NCBI GenBank assembly: GCA_031841125.1
Contig: CM063113.1
Coordinates: 59,265,211 to 59,329,210 of the forward strand
Source of the DNA: Acanthococcus lagerstroemiae
Lineage: Eukaryota; Arthropoda; Insecta; Hemiptera; Eriococcidae
Reading direction: 5' to 3'
DNA length: 64,000 nucleotides
The notes beneath the pieces are model-generated. The model was not told the DNA's origin. It made no database searches and saw only the letters and a list, made by a program, of their open reading frames with translations. How positions within the stretch are numbered: the stretch's first letter is position 1; every line of letters begins with the position of its first letter. Shown one piece after another: positions 20,941 through 32,700 of the stretch. The position numbers and the translations under genes were made by a program.

Positions 20941-23900
20941 TCAATGTTGGGAAAGGGGAAACGAAATCAGAAATTATAAAATTCAATATTCCTGGGTTGT
21001 TTTGGCATGTATTAATGTTAATTTTTCATTACTATACTGCTTATGTTGAAGATTGTCGTGAATAAAGTTACCAAAAATATCGACAGTGGAAAGGTGTAAG
21101 ATTGTAACCTGGTTGTAATCTTCATTTAAACTGTCCGGAAAGAGACCTAACTTTTAAGAATTGTTTAGAATTGCTTTGTGTTTTCAAATTGAAAGATTGA
21201 AATTTGGTAGTACAAATACATATGTAATTTTTTTGAATATTTGATACTAATGATAATTAATGAAGTCTCTGCAACAATTTTTTAATCCTACTGAAAAGTA
21301 CTATCACAAGATATTACCTCTACAAAATAACTCTCACGAATCATAAATCAAGTTATAGTTGAAAAGAAATGCACTAACTCGTAAAATATGGAATTCTATT
21401 TAGGAACATACGAGTAATATATAAAGCTACAATCAACAATCAATTTTATTCCTTTCATCTACTAAGTCTAATTTTGTGATTTTCTTCTTATTTTTAGATT
21501 TTAAAATCTCAATTAGGTTGGAAAAAAAAAAGTAACCGTGAGGCCATAACGCTGTAACGCTTAAAACAGTTGGAAATACATAATACATATGGTTGGGTAT
21601 TCTCGAGGATTTCTGAGTATTCTGATACCTTGCACATTTCAACAGGTAGTTTTTCTTCTTTCGACCGTCTTATTCTAAGTCTTTAACATCTAAACCCAGT
21701 CTTTGAGTCCATTTTGGACCTCATTTCCAATTCGAATTGATTGAAATTGGCCCAGGTTTTTAGTCAGGAGGGTTTCTTATGTATTTTTGAACCTAATCTG
21801 GCGGACTTGTCTCGGTTTCTCTGAAACCCTTGGTCTTACTTCACACGAGACTCTAGTCACCATGTAAACTTGACATGGCATCCTATCGACAAAAGTGTAA
21901 AGAGATTGGGTTCGAGGTTCTATGGTTGACAACTCATTCTCGACATGCTTCACGGCCCCGAGCAGACCATGATCATAATACACACTCGTGCGGCGACTAC
22001 TTGATCTCGTTTACGCGGAATTCTTTCTAGTAATATTCGACACTATTATGCAAAATTGTGCTGCCACTTTTTATCCCTCAACTATTTCCACTTTTGAGTA
22101 CAATTTACATACTCGTCATTTGACTCTGTTACGACTCACGACTCACGTCTAAACGTGATACGGTTCTACTTCGACATATTTCGCGATTTGACACAATGGT
22201 TATGTTCTTTGCAGAATGTACGTAGGTACATAGCCGACATATTATGTATTTTCCTTACTCAAAATAGCATACTATGCCTGCTTGGTTATTGTATCCACCA
22301 ACTACTTCTCAAAACATTGAGCTACATATATTTAATAAACTTAATTACTAGTCTAATATTTGATTTAAATCCAACCACAGCTCGGAACTATAGTTTGTCT
22401 CATTGAAATTCACCACTTTGAACCGAAGTTGGTCTCATTCATAGAAGTCGATTTACGTCTAAGTTTCTTCTCTCGTCTGATCTTGTACTATAACAGACGT
22501 CACTGTTTCCTTCTCACCTCTACATACTGCCGGAGCGAATGGGTTTACCTCAAGCCGCCCGAGTAAGGGCAGACATACCTCATTATTTTAGGAGATACTT
22601 AATTACCCTGCGTCCTGACATTGGGTACTAGGAACGCAGGGTTCTCTGAAGTTTGAAATCTTTCCGAGTTGTCGACACGCGTTGTTGAAAAACGTGTGGC
22701 GCGACGTTTCGACCTTCGCGGCCATTTGCCGGCTAATTACTAGCCGCGACAAAGGTCGGTAATCGAAATCAACATTCTGTCACGTACGCCATTTTCGGTG
22801 ATGTGAGACGGGGATTCGAGCACACCTTAATCATTCAGAAAATGAAAGGCAGAAATTTAATTTGTTTTCGCTGACCTCATTACCGTAGCCGTTAACGTAC
22901 GGTGGCTTATCAAGTTTAAAAAGAAACTACGACGATTAGTTAAGGAAAAGCAATGCAGTGAGAGACAAGAACATTCGGATACCTGTGAGAAAAGTATGTG
23001 GGAGCCAGAAAAAGAGACTGGGCAGGGAGGAAAAAGTTGAAAAAATTAGAGGAGAGTAGAAGAGGGTTTCCGATTCTCCGAAGAAATGCCCCAGACGCAA
23101 GCACAGACACGCAGAATGGCAGGAAAATATACGGACTTTTTCCCGAGTAGAATTCGCTTAAATGCTCCTTTGATAATGAAAAGTTAATATCTGAATGGTG
23201 AATCATTGAAGAAATGCATACAGAATACAATGAGTCATATTGCGACATCGGAGCATAACTAAATGCGGAGTTACATATGTGCAAATACATATGTATTATG
23301 TACATACATATGGGTTGAAAAAATTTGAAACATGAAAGTTCCTGCGTCCTTTGTAATTAGCATTAGCGTGCAACCAAAAAAGATACAGTAATTGAGAGCT
23401 TGCGACCCGTCTGTCTTAACGGTACATGTACATATGCACATGGAGCTGTAATGATGTGGGTTAAAATAAAATCTCGTATTTTGTAATGCTTCTAGTTTAC
23501 AGAAATCAACTTTGTGGTCAACAAAAGAACATGTTTCCGATTTCTGTGTGATCAAGTGGTATTCCTTATGAAAAAAATACACAGTGTCCGAATATTAATG
23601 TGACGTACATGCTTTGTGTTTTGTTTTTTCTGCGTTTACTGTTCGGTCTTTCTCCAAAAAATTGATGCTCTTTGTCAGCTTTCATTGTCTCCTGCCACAC
23701 ACAATTTTTTCAAATTTTCTCCACCGATTTCCTCTTTGAATATTGCGAAAGAAACATGTGTCCGGATCATTTTGTGAGTCACTGCATGTAAAATTGGTGG
23801 TTGATTATTCCTGCTCGATGCACGGATGCTCGCTCATATCGAGGCTATTGCTATTCGAAACATGCGTATTGGCCTATTGACTGATCGGGTAGGAAAGGAA

Positions 23901-24670
23901 AAACCCCGAAGCATTATGTTCAAACCTGTGACTATGAGTCACTGGTTGAAACCAGATGTCGGCTAGGCAAACGATAGAGCAACGTGGTCGTAATATCTCC
24001 AAACATCACCTCCACCTCCCGATTTCACCACGTAACGTAACGAGTGCGGACTGTTACATTGGAATGAAAGGCAACCGGTGTCTCATTGCTGTTTTTCAAA
24101 AATGTTGTGTGCGATTTTCGAATATTCTCTTTGCGCGAGTGAAAGCATTTCGTGTTCTTTTGTTTCCGTGGAACTGTCTCAGAGAACTGAAGTCGTACTA
24201 AAAGGTATTTATACATTACTAGTTATTCTCCGCTCTTGGGTGATTGATCGTTCGATCCAAATAACAGTGCGTCGCGTAATTTGTAGTAATTACATTATTG
24301 TAACAAGATGTCGGGAAATGGAAACGAGATTTGTGCAAATAACGAAATCGCAAGTGTTGGTGAGCTACCGGACGAGTGTTGACAGCAGATCAGAGTTCGG
24401 ATTAGCATATGTGCCAGATGTCCTTGTAGGAAGCAGTGTCGAGCCTTTAGTCGGAGCTCAAGCTCAAAATGAGGTCGGAGGTCGACAAAAGGACTCGTCA
24501 GAAGAAATGTAAACCGCTTTAGAACTCTCTACCAGAGTTGGGCGTTATTCGAATAACAATACTGGATAGTAGTCCACTCATTATATAGTTTGCTAGTGGC
24601 AGTGGGTTCAATTTTTTAATACATTTAATGGAAACTTCTATAAAAAATAGAAATATGGGTAAAAAAACGA
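20941..24670. other. Intron sequence without recognisable genes
   Basis: Mostly AT-rich. A short imperfect hairpin lies at 22606-22641 (CCCTGCGT ... ACGCAGGG). Around 23777-23790 and 23936-23945 are TGAGTCACTG motifs that resemble Tc1-type ends, but no partner ends or transposase were confirmed. 22660-22800 is CpG-richer. Confidence 0.4.
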
Positions 24671-24675
24671 CCAAA

Positions 24676-25155
24676 CTATTTTGCCTCTATCAAAATGTAG
24701 GCGGGCTGAGGACGAAGTTCGGAATAATTCTACCTTAATAATACAGCAAACTCGTATGATATAATTGCATTAACCGAGACATGACCACATATGATGGCAT
24801 AAAAAAAAGTGGGGAGCTTTTTGATAGCGAATACAATATATTTCGAAAGGACAGGATCCAGACTGCTGGGGTTAGTAAACGTGGAGTCATTTTAGCTATC
24901 AGGAAGCGCATCTTTGGGTTGAAAGAGTTATTGCATTGGAAGTTGAGGAAATCTTCGGATAACGAATTTGGATTAGAATACGTACTCAAAATCACATTTG
25001 GCTGTTCATAGGTTTATTTTATTCCCCTCCCCCGGGATCCAGTGGGTGGGAGTATTCACTAATTTTCGGGAAAATTACCTCATACGGATTAGTAAACGAT
25101 GACTTACTTTTACTTATGGGGATTTCAACCTGCCATTCAATCAATCAAACCCTTA
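24676..25155 (+). mobile_element. CR1/Jockey-like LINE endonuclease fragment
   Basis: The plus strand encodes Y-Q-N-V-G-G-L-R-T-K, then Y-D-I-I-A-L-T-E-T and a degraded F-R-K-D-R segment, typical of the apurinic-type endonuclease N-terminus of CR1/Jockey-group LINEs. The frame is broken by stops and shifts. Its last ~90 bases (25049-25139) recur almost unchanged at 26486-26574. It is a dead fragment lying directly before a LINE fragment in the opposite orientation. Confidence 0.65.
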
Positions 25156-25213
25156 TTGATAGCGATCCAGTTTTATAATAATATTTAGCTTCTAAGGTCG
25201 CACCTTCGAAGAG

Positions 25214-26480
25214 CACTTACTATTCTGAGTATGCTCTCGGCTCGCAGTGTCCAAAACTTCTTCCAAGCTAGTGTGATCCTACATTTGATCTCCTTTTCGG
25301 TTCTATTTTCTAGTGAAATTAGTTGGCCCGAGGATACTGTTTCTGGGACTACTTCAAAATTTTTGTTTTCTCTCTTGATTTTTGTTGGGTTCGTAGAGGT
25401 TATGATTTTTGATTTATCGGTGTTTATTGTTAATCCAGCTGTTTCTCTAATTTTGTTGAGTTCGTGTACGTATCATTTCCTCCAGCTCCACCATCGAGTT
25501 TGATATTTAAGCAATATCGTTTGCAAATCTTAAGTTTGAGACTCCGGTTCCATTTAAATTTAGACCTTTATTTTCCCAATCAAGTTTCCTAAATATTTCC
25601 TCCAACGCCAGATTAAAAAGGATGGGTGATAGTGCATCGCCCTGTCGGACTCCTTTCCCGATTTCAAAGTGCTTGTCAGTAATGATTCTGCTTTTTGGTC
25701 CCGAATACATTTCTTTTATTAGCTCTGTGAGTTGAAAGGGTACTCCCTGATTCTTTAGTGATTCCAAAATAAAGCAGTGATCTAAAGAATTAAATGCTTT
25801 ATTGTAGTCAATGTGTTGAGACCGTACTTCAAGGATTTTTCTGTGATTTGGTTTATCGTATGAAGATGGTCTAGTGTAGAGAAATTTTTCCTAAAGCCCG
25901 CTTGGTTGGGAGGTTGTTAGGGATCTAAATAATTTCTGATTTTCGTTTCGATTAGTTTCGAGAAAATTTTTGAGATTGTGGGAGATAAGCTTATTGGCCT
26001 GTAATTCCCAATAAGGTGTCTTATTTCCTTTTTCGTGTAGGAGAATTGTATCCGAAAGTTTCCAGTTTTTGGTTGGGTATTACGCCTGAAATCAAAATTT
26101 TGTTGGAAAGGGAAGTAAGTGTTCTTCTCATCTCCTCCCGTTTTTTATTCCGTCATTTCCTGGTGCCTTATTTTTGTCAGATTTTTAATCACATGTTCTA
26201 CTTCAGAGTGTATAGATGGTGGTTCTAGTTCGCTTATCTCATTCAGTGAGCTGGCTTGAAGTGATCTGCTGGTCGTCTTTTGCGATGAGTCAAATTCTTT
26301 ATGAACTTCTGTGGCCATTTTGTTTATTTCGTCCCGATCATAGGTCCTTTTTCCTTTATTGTGTAGTAGATTATGTGGTTAATTGAGTTCTAAGTGATAG
26401 ACTGCGGTTTAATTTTTTCATATTCTTTGTACTTTTCACAGTTGAATTGATCAGGTTCTCCTACATTTTTCTTTTTCTCT
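25214..26480 (-). mobile_element. RTE-like LINE reverse-transcriptase fragment
   Basis: The minus strand encodes QAGFRKNFSTLDHLHTINQ, then ESLKNQGVPFQLTELIKEMY, GVRQGDALSPILFNLALEEI and N-L-R-F-A-N-D-I. The last is the catalytic F-A-D-D box with the first aspartate changed to asparagine. A following degraded region has L-G-Q-L-I-S-L-E-N-R and W-K-K-F-W. Stops and frame changes are frequent. This matches the family of the plus-strand copy at 28440-29430. Both ends are truncated. Confidence 0.75.
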
Positions 26481-26484
26481 TTGT

Positions 26485-27715
26485 ATGAGTTATTCACTAA
26501 TTTTCCGAAAAATTACCGCATACGGATTAGTAAACGATGCCTTATTTTTACTTGGGGATTTCAATCTGCCATCATCCGACAATAATTTTAGTAAGTTTGA
26601 TGAACATTGTGGAGTATACAAAGACATCTATTCATTTTTAGATATCAAGAACCTTAATTCGCATAACATTATCTCAGATTCCTTAAATTGAACATTGGTC
26701 TTGATAATTGCCAACTTCTCTCAAATTGCAGCCGTTTCTGAGGACGACTGCTTGACCGACACCTGAGACAGTTACCACCTACCCCTACTTGTCAATTTTG
26801 GTTTTGTAACATCCCTCAAAAAATAATACAACTGCAGCTACAAACTCTCGGAGGTTCGATTTCAAAGAAGCAAATTTTCTGGGCATGTATAATCTATTTA
26901 AATCAATTCAGTAATAAACATCTCGAGCAAGACTATGCTATTAAAAAAAAAAATACTGGACGAAAAAAATATCCTACTTGTTTCACGTATGAAATTATTA
27001 AAAAATTGAAAAAGAAATCCTCTCTACATAAACAGATCAAAAAGAAACCTTTTAATGAAGAGTTAAAGCAAAAATTCTGGCATCTAAGAAAATAAATCAA
27101 GGTTTTCATAACAAAAGTATAGAATACATATAAAAATACTTTGGAGAACAGAATGAAGTCTCAACCAAAAGGATTCTGGCCAGAGATTGCCTGTAGGCAA
27201 AGTAGTAGGTCTACCTTTGGTGAACAAATTTAAACAAGCTCGGATATCCTTACGGAATCATTTGCAAATTATTTTCCCAGTCTTTTTAGCGACAAAAATG
27301 TAACTCAGAACCAAACTCAGAGTGCTAATGGGGTAGGGGTTACTGGAGGTGAAGGCATATATCGGTAGGCGCGATCACTGTCGAGGATATAAAACGTGTC
27401 CTGCATGACCTTGTGGCCCTGATTCCATTCCACTATACATATTTCGAACCTGCTCACAGTTTTTGATAAGAAATTATTGTCCCATCTCTGTAATTCCACT
27501 CGCGGCCAAACGCTTTGAAACTGTCCTGCACAAATATCTATACAGTTCGTCCAAAAATATCGTATATCCCAGTCAAGATGGTCTTAAAAAGGAATATTCA
27601 GTGCAGACAAATCTAATGAACTTCTCATATGATGTCAATATAACCCTCCAAGGGGTAAATATTTACACGGATTTTTCAAAGGCATTTGACTCTGTCAACC
27701 ACAAGGTCATTGATG
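26485..27715 (+). mobile_element. CR1/Jockey-like LINE fragment (endonuclease end to RT)
   Basis: In order on the plus strand: L-L-G-D-F-N-L-P (end of the endonuclease domain, 26545-26575); a linker with KKYPTCFTYEIIKKLKKKSS near 26970-27030 and S-F-A-N-Y-F; then ISVIPLAAKRFETVLHKYL, Y-S-V-Q-T-N-L and IYTDFSKAFDSVNHK (RT domain, 27480-27700). The part between the linker and the RT start is shortened, and stops occur throughout. It is the same family as the fragment at 24676-25155. It ends abruptly near 27715, before the F-A-D-D region. Confidence 0.75.
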
Positions 27716-28438
27716 ATTCCCCCTGCGTTCACGCGAGTGAGTCGATGAGTCAATCATTTTTAATTCAGTTACATTTTTACTTTATTTATCAACTTATTTT
27801 TTCCAATTTAATTTTGATCGTTTATTAATCTAAAGTGAAGATCGAAAAATGTTATAGGTATCTCTGGTTAAGACGTACGTGGGTAACTGAAAATTTTATC
27901 AGAAGGTCATCTTTTATATAGCTTCTAATTTAGAAAAAATGAGTGCCCGATCTGATTTTTCTGCTTCATGAGCAAAAATAAATAAAAATAAATAAACAAA
28001 AAACACGAAGAAAATAGTTTTGTAACCTCTAAAAATGTTGAAATTTAGCATGAAGGCGGGGAATGCTTTGATAATTACTTCCAAAACAACATTTCTTTGC
28101 CAGCTCAAAAATGGCGACGTGGGAGTTATTTTCAAAATCAAAATTGATATTAAAGATGAAAAAAGTAAAAACAAATTTCAAAACATTTTGTTGTATTTAT
28201 TCTGGGAGCCTTCACTTACATGCCATTCGATCAAAAAATGGCCAAGATTCTGCTGAAAGTGTGAAAATGATATATTTCGAGGTTACAACCCTCTGGAGAG
28301 AAATAGGATTGTGACGATGGGTTCTGAAATTCTCGTGTACTACTGCAAATAAAGGACTGAAGAAAAATTTTTAAAAATCGACTTAAGCCGTATCACCTAC
28401 CATACCGGGCTATAGCCTTTGGCCCCTTATTTGCTGAA
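27716..28438. other. AT-rich sequence between LINE fragments
   Basis: No domain or RNA gene recognised. Confidence 0.4.
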
Positions 28439-28439
28439 G

Positions 28440-29430
28440 GGTTAAGGTGTGGAGTGGATAAGGATTATTCAAAAGCTATATAGTGGAGCGGAGGCAAGAA
28501 TTAGCCTGGATCGGAATGAAAAATGGTTCCAAATAGAAAGAAGGGTTAGACAGGAGGATTCCTGTCTCCTAATATATTCGATGCAGTTCTCGGTGTTTAA
28601 GAAACTGGAGTGGGAAAGCAAAAGGGTCATAATAAATGGAACGAGACTAAACCACCTCTATTGAGAAAGGACTTGAAGGAACTGGAGGGGATGCCAATGA
28701 ACTTGGAGAGGAAAGTAGCAAGGTGGGTTTGGAAATGAACTTGAGAGAAACAGAGCTGTTAACGAAACAGAAAGATGTATTTAAGAAATTACTATAGTCG
28801 ATTAATACAAATACCTCGGGCAAGTAGTATTGTTATAAAATAGACAAGAAAAAGAAATCTCAGCGAAAATAAAAAACGCATGGAAGAGGTTTTGGTCCCA
28901 AAAACCAATTCTAAAAAGTCAAATAAGTATAAACAACAAGATCAGGATATTAGAAAGTGTCCTACACCCAACCCTGACTTACGGAGCTCAGACATTGTCG
29001 CTTACCAAAAACCAACTAAACCAGGATCCAAGTGACACAGCGAAAAATGTTGATGAGAAGTGTGCTCGGAATTAAGCAGAGAGAAAAAGTGAGTTTTAAG
29101 TGGTTAATGGAGAAATCGAAAAACCGTGATATCGCTTACAAAATTAAGAAATTGAAATTTGATTGTGCGGGGCACTTACACAGATCCGATTCAAATGGCT
29201 GGGGAAAAAGAGTTCTAGATTGTGTTCCACTACCCCTAAAAGGAACGAGGGCAGGTCCCCAACTAGATGGCAGGATGAAATAATAAAAACGACGGGAATG
29301 ACTTGGAAAAAAACCGCGAACAATCGGGAAAGGTGGAGAAACAAGTTGGGGGAGGCCTATACCCAACGTTGGACAGAGTAGGGCACGCTACGTTCTCTTA
29401 GTATATATGCTGTATAGTAATAATAATTTG
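28440..29430 (+). mobile_element. RTE-like LINE 3' fragment
   Basis: The plus strand encodes I-Q-K-L-Y-S-G-A-E-A-R-I-S-L, a degraded V-R-Q-x-D region, L-E-W-E-S-K-R-V-I-I-N-G, then Y-K-Y-L-G-Q-V-V, SAKIKNAWKRFWSQKPI, H-P-T-L-T-Y-G-A-Q-T, the A-G-H-L step, RSPTRWQDEIIKTTGMTWKK and ERWRNKLGEAYTQRWTE with a stop near 29380. A short AATAAT-type tail follows near 29418-29430. The F-A-D-D region is missing and several frame changes exist. It ends about 190 bases before the Ig3 exon at 29618. Confidence 0.8.
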
Positions 29431-29617
29431 TGTTCAGACCCTCTCCCCCCTTGGCACTCCACACGAAGATGAAGTGCAATCGTGGAAATAACCCTGAGTG
29501 CTTCTAGTACTCCTGTACCAAATATCCATGCTTTGCGATGAAATTCTCTATGTTTTATCGATTAACGACGCTACATATACCAGAATCGGGTTAATAAGAG
29601 CAAAATGGCCGTCTTAC

Positions 29618-29762
29618 ATTGGACGTTCAGGTTCCACTTATCTTCCAAAATGGAATTTTTGATGGCCGGGTTCTCGGCTCGACACGTGATGTATTTGCCG
29701 TGGTCCTCGATCCGAGGCGAGTACTTCATAATGCTGATGACTTGATTGTCTGCGTTTGGAAA
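29618..29762 (-). CDS. Sidestep-like Ig gene, exon encoding the C-terminal half of Ig3
   Basis: This 145-base exon starts in phase 0 after TTCGCAG and ends in phase 1 at GTAAGA. The 48 complete codons include DNQVISIMKYSPRIEDHGKY, then I-T-C-R-A-E-N-P and EDKWNLNVQ. The D-x-G-x-Y-x-x-C motif of Ig strand F and the E-D-x-W segment that closes Ig3 in Sidestep proteins are both clear. The final single base joins AT of the next exon to make a tyrosine codon. It has no continuous open frame of useful length outside these bounds, so it is easily missed by ORF searches. The 17.8-kb intron that follows carries most of the LINE and LTR insertions of the window. Confidence 0.88.
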
Positions 29763-32700
29763 CTGCGAACAATGTAAACATACGACTTCGTTACTCTAAT
29801 TATTCTTTAAATTAGCGTTATGTTACTTTAGACTGAATGCGGCGTTGTGTTTGTTGACATTAGTGCTTAAGGAAAGAACGAATAAGCGTTGTTCACAGAG
29901 TTTATCTTTTGTTTGCAGATGCTGATTGTGTTTTCCCACCCACAGGAAGAGCGCCACCCTAGGCACACGACTCGACAGGACCGGAAGCATACAATCGGAG
30001 AGCAGGTATGTGAATTAGTTTTTCAGGCCTGCACGGCTTAATTATTTGATGTTTCAATGCTCGTCTGGAGACCGGCGTTATGTCGTACGTGTGAAAACGT
30101 GAAATGACATGCTGTTAGCTGTTAGTTACATCGTCTAACCGAGACACTAAGAGGTGACAGCATGTATGTATAGACGCATCGAATTAAACGAGAAAAGCAG
30201 TTCGAATTTCGAATTTAGTCTGCTCGAAGGAGCCTTTTGCAAACGAACACTTGCAACCGAATATCGCAGACAGACACATAATTTATCGGAGTGTAGTACG
30301 TTTCATTTGAGCCTTTCCTTTCCTTTCGTCGGCGTATTGTGGAGCACGTTTGTCGTCGTAATTTAATTATTTCAAGTGATTCTCAATGTATACGGGGTCA
30401 CATCGCACCGTGTATGAGAAACAGGGCGAAATTCGAGGAAGCTGAATCGACTTCGGAGTGCTATACACGTTAGTTAGACGCTTGCGAGTCTTCGAATAAG
30501 TAAATTAATCGCTGCATTGCTGGAGTTGCAAGTGCAAAACCTGAAGCGGATTGTAGAGTGAGCGGGAAAAATGTAAATTATTGTTAGGGAGAGTTAGAAA
30601 CTGGATCCTACTGAACAGGAACACTGCTGAGCGTACACGAAGTCACGTCGCCTCTTTAACCGGGAAAATTGACAGTTTTGGAGTAAAATTATTCGTCTTG
30701 TATTTGCCAGGTCGATTGAGCAAGATGTCTCAAAACAGTAATGCTAGTTTGATTCGCTGATCATCAGTTCAACTCCCCCCCCCCCTCACGTAATGATCAC
30801 TATGGGCTTCTTTATTGGGGAAAACTCTCACTTTATGTTCATTTCACGAATGAGCCATTCAATACATAAATGGATCTGCCATTATTACAGCTGTGAAGTT
30901 TTTGATGTCTGCTGCATTTCGTATAGGAAAATGAAGTGTATCGTTGTGTAATGGTCGTAGTGTTGATCTTATTTTTTGTTTGATTGATTAGACCTGTGTC
31001 CTATTAGTGCGATAATTATCAACAAACTGACATTTTAATATGTTATCCGCGGCACCCACCTGCCCCTGTAGTGATCATGTTTGAATATGGGCCAAATCGA
31101 ACCATTAAGTAGAGCGTAAAGGGCCGTAATGTTTCTCTTTGATGAATGGCGTTGACCAAACCTCTAGTCGACTGTAATGATTAAACTAGCGAGCTAAAAT
31201 TTTTATGGTAAACTTCCACAACCCGAATATGGTTTGAGCTCAATAGTGATCCTTATCAGTTCATTTTTTGGTCAGGCGTCCCAAAGACTCGATATCATTT
31301 TTTCTAAACCTACGAGCTTAGTCGAAACTTTTTTCTTTGTAGGAACAAGGTTGTTGAAATTTTTGAGGTTCAAGGTCTTGCAGAGTCCACTCAACATTTG
31401 TTCTGTGAAATATTTTAGCGTATGAAGCAATGTTCCGCGCAGATGTGCTCTCTTCCTATATCTATTGGTCGTGCAATACGCATTCTTCATCAATTTGACA
31501 CTGGCGAGGAGAAGGAGGTTGCTTTTATTTCACAGAAAGTTATTACTTTTGTATTTTCAGTTTATAAAATGCACTAGTACCATGTGTATACGTGTACAGC
31601 AAACATTAGCTGTAATAATAAAATCCCATGTATAGAGGTGTATCAATCGGTGGAAAATTAAAATTTTTATTGTGAAAGCACGGATTTTCGGAACCCATAT
31701 TAGAGAAGAGGGCTGTATCAACCATGTACTTGATACGTTATTTTATATTAGCGATCAAACAATCGCCTATTATACTTTTTTTCTATTGAATTTCCGAATC
31801 GGAGCAATTTTGCTCATCTGGAGTCGTCTTTTGATCCCTGTGAAGCAAAAAAGGGGAATTTCGAATTTTTTCAATCGATTTATATTTAGACAGAAAAATT
31901 TTTCCAACGATAAGTGTGCAGAAAGGCACGAGACCCCTTGGATAATCTCGAAATTGTCGTACATTCAACTCCCCTTTCAATGGAGGAGGCAGTTATCAAC
32001 TTAGAAAAAGGAATAAGACATAGGTAATTAAGGCTTTCACGGTTTGGCCTATCAGTATGGTAAAAAGGTTGACAGATTCCGTAAATGCCCTAAATAAATT
32101 CGAATTTTATCTCGGAAAAGTTCAAAATTTTTCGAACATTTTCATTAGAATACGATTTTGCTAAGTATAGCTTACCTCGGGCATTTTTGACGCATATTAA
32201 AGACTTTATTTTTGAACAGCTTACATCTCCCTCATGCAAAACCTTTGAACTCGGCACATATTTACTTTTAACCCTCTTTCAAGGATGTAGGATAATTTGG
32301 TCGTAGATCCAAACTCTTGCAGACATCGTAGTTTCAACTAAACCACACCCGTTTACCTATACAAATATTCAACCGAAATTTTCTCAAAGTAAATAAGCGA
32401 ATAAATACTCCTTGGAGAAATATTTTCATTCAAAGGATAACAAAACAAGCAAATACTTAACACACATATCAGCCGAATTCCAACCAATCACGAATTCCTA
32501 TAAACTGATTTGAGAAAAAATTTACCAGTTCAAATAGATCTCGAAATAAAAAATTTCTTTTGAACATGAAATTCCACCGTAAGAATGTAGCGTAAGTATA
32601 CTATGTTCTTGATACTATTATAGGCCTACGCTTTTCGTGTTATTTTCCCTTTAGAAGTATTTGCTTTTCATCTTGACATAATGTTCAGAATCGCTGCCTT

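Noticed and set aside
23590..23945. Tc1-type element with CAGTGACTCA ends
   Set aside because: Two right-end-like motifs are present, but no matching left end, TA duplication pair or transposase could be confirmed.
23956..24201. A transposase N-terminus suggested by M-S-A-R-Q-T-I-E-Q-R-G-R
   Set aside because: The similarity ends after about a dozen residues, and the remainder has no helix-turn-helix or catalytic pattern.
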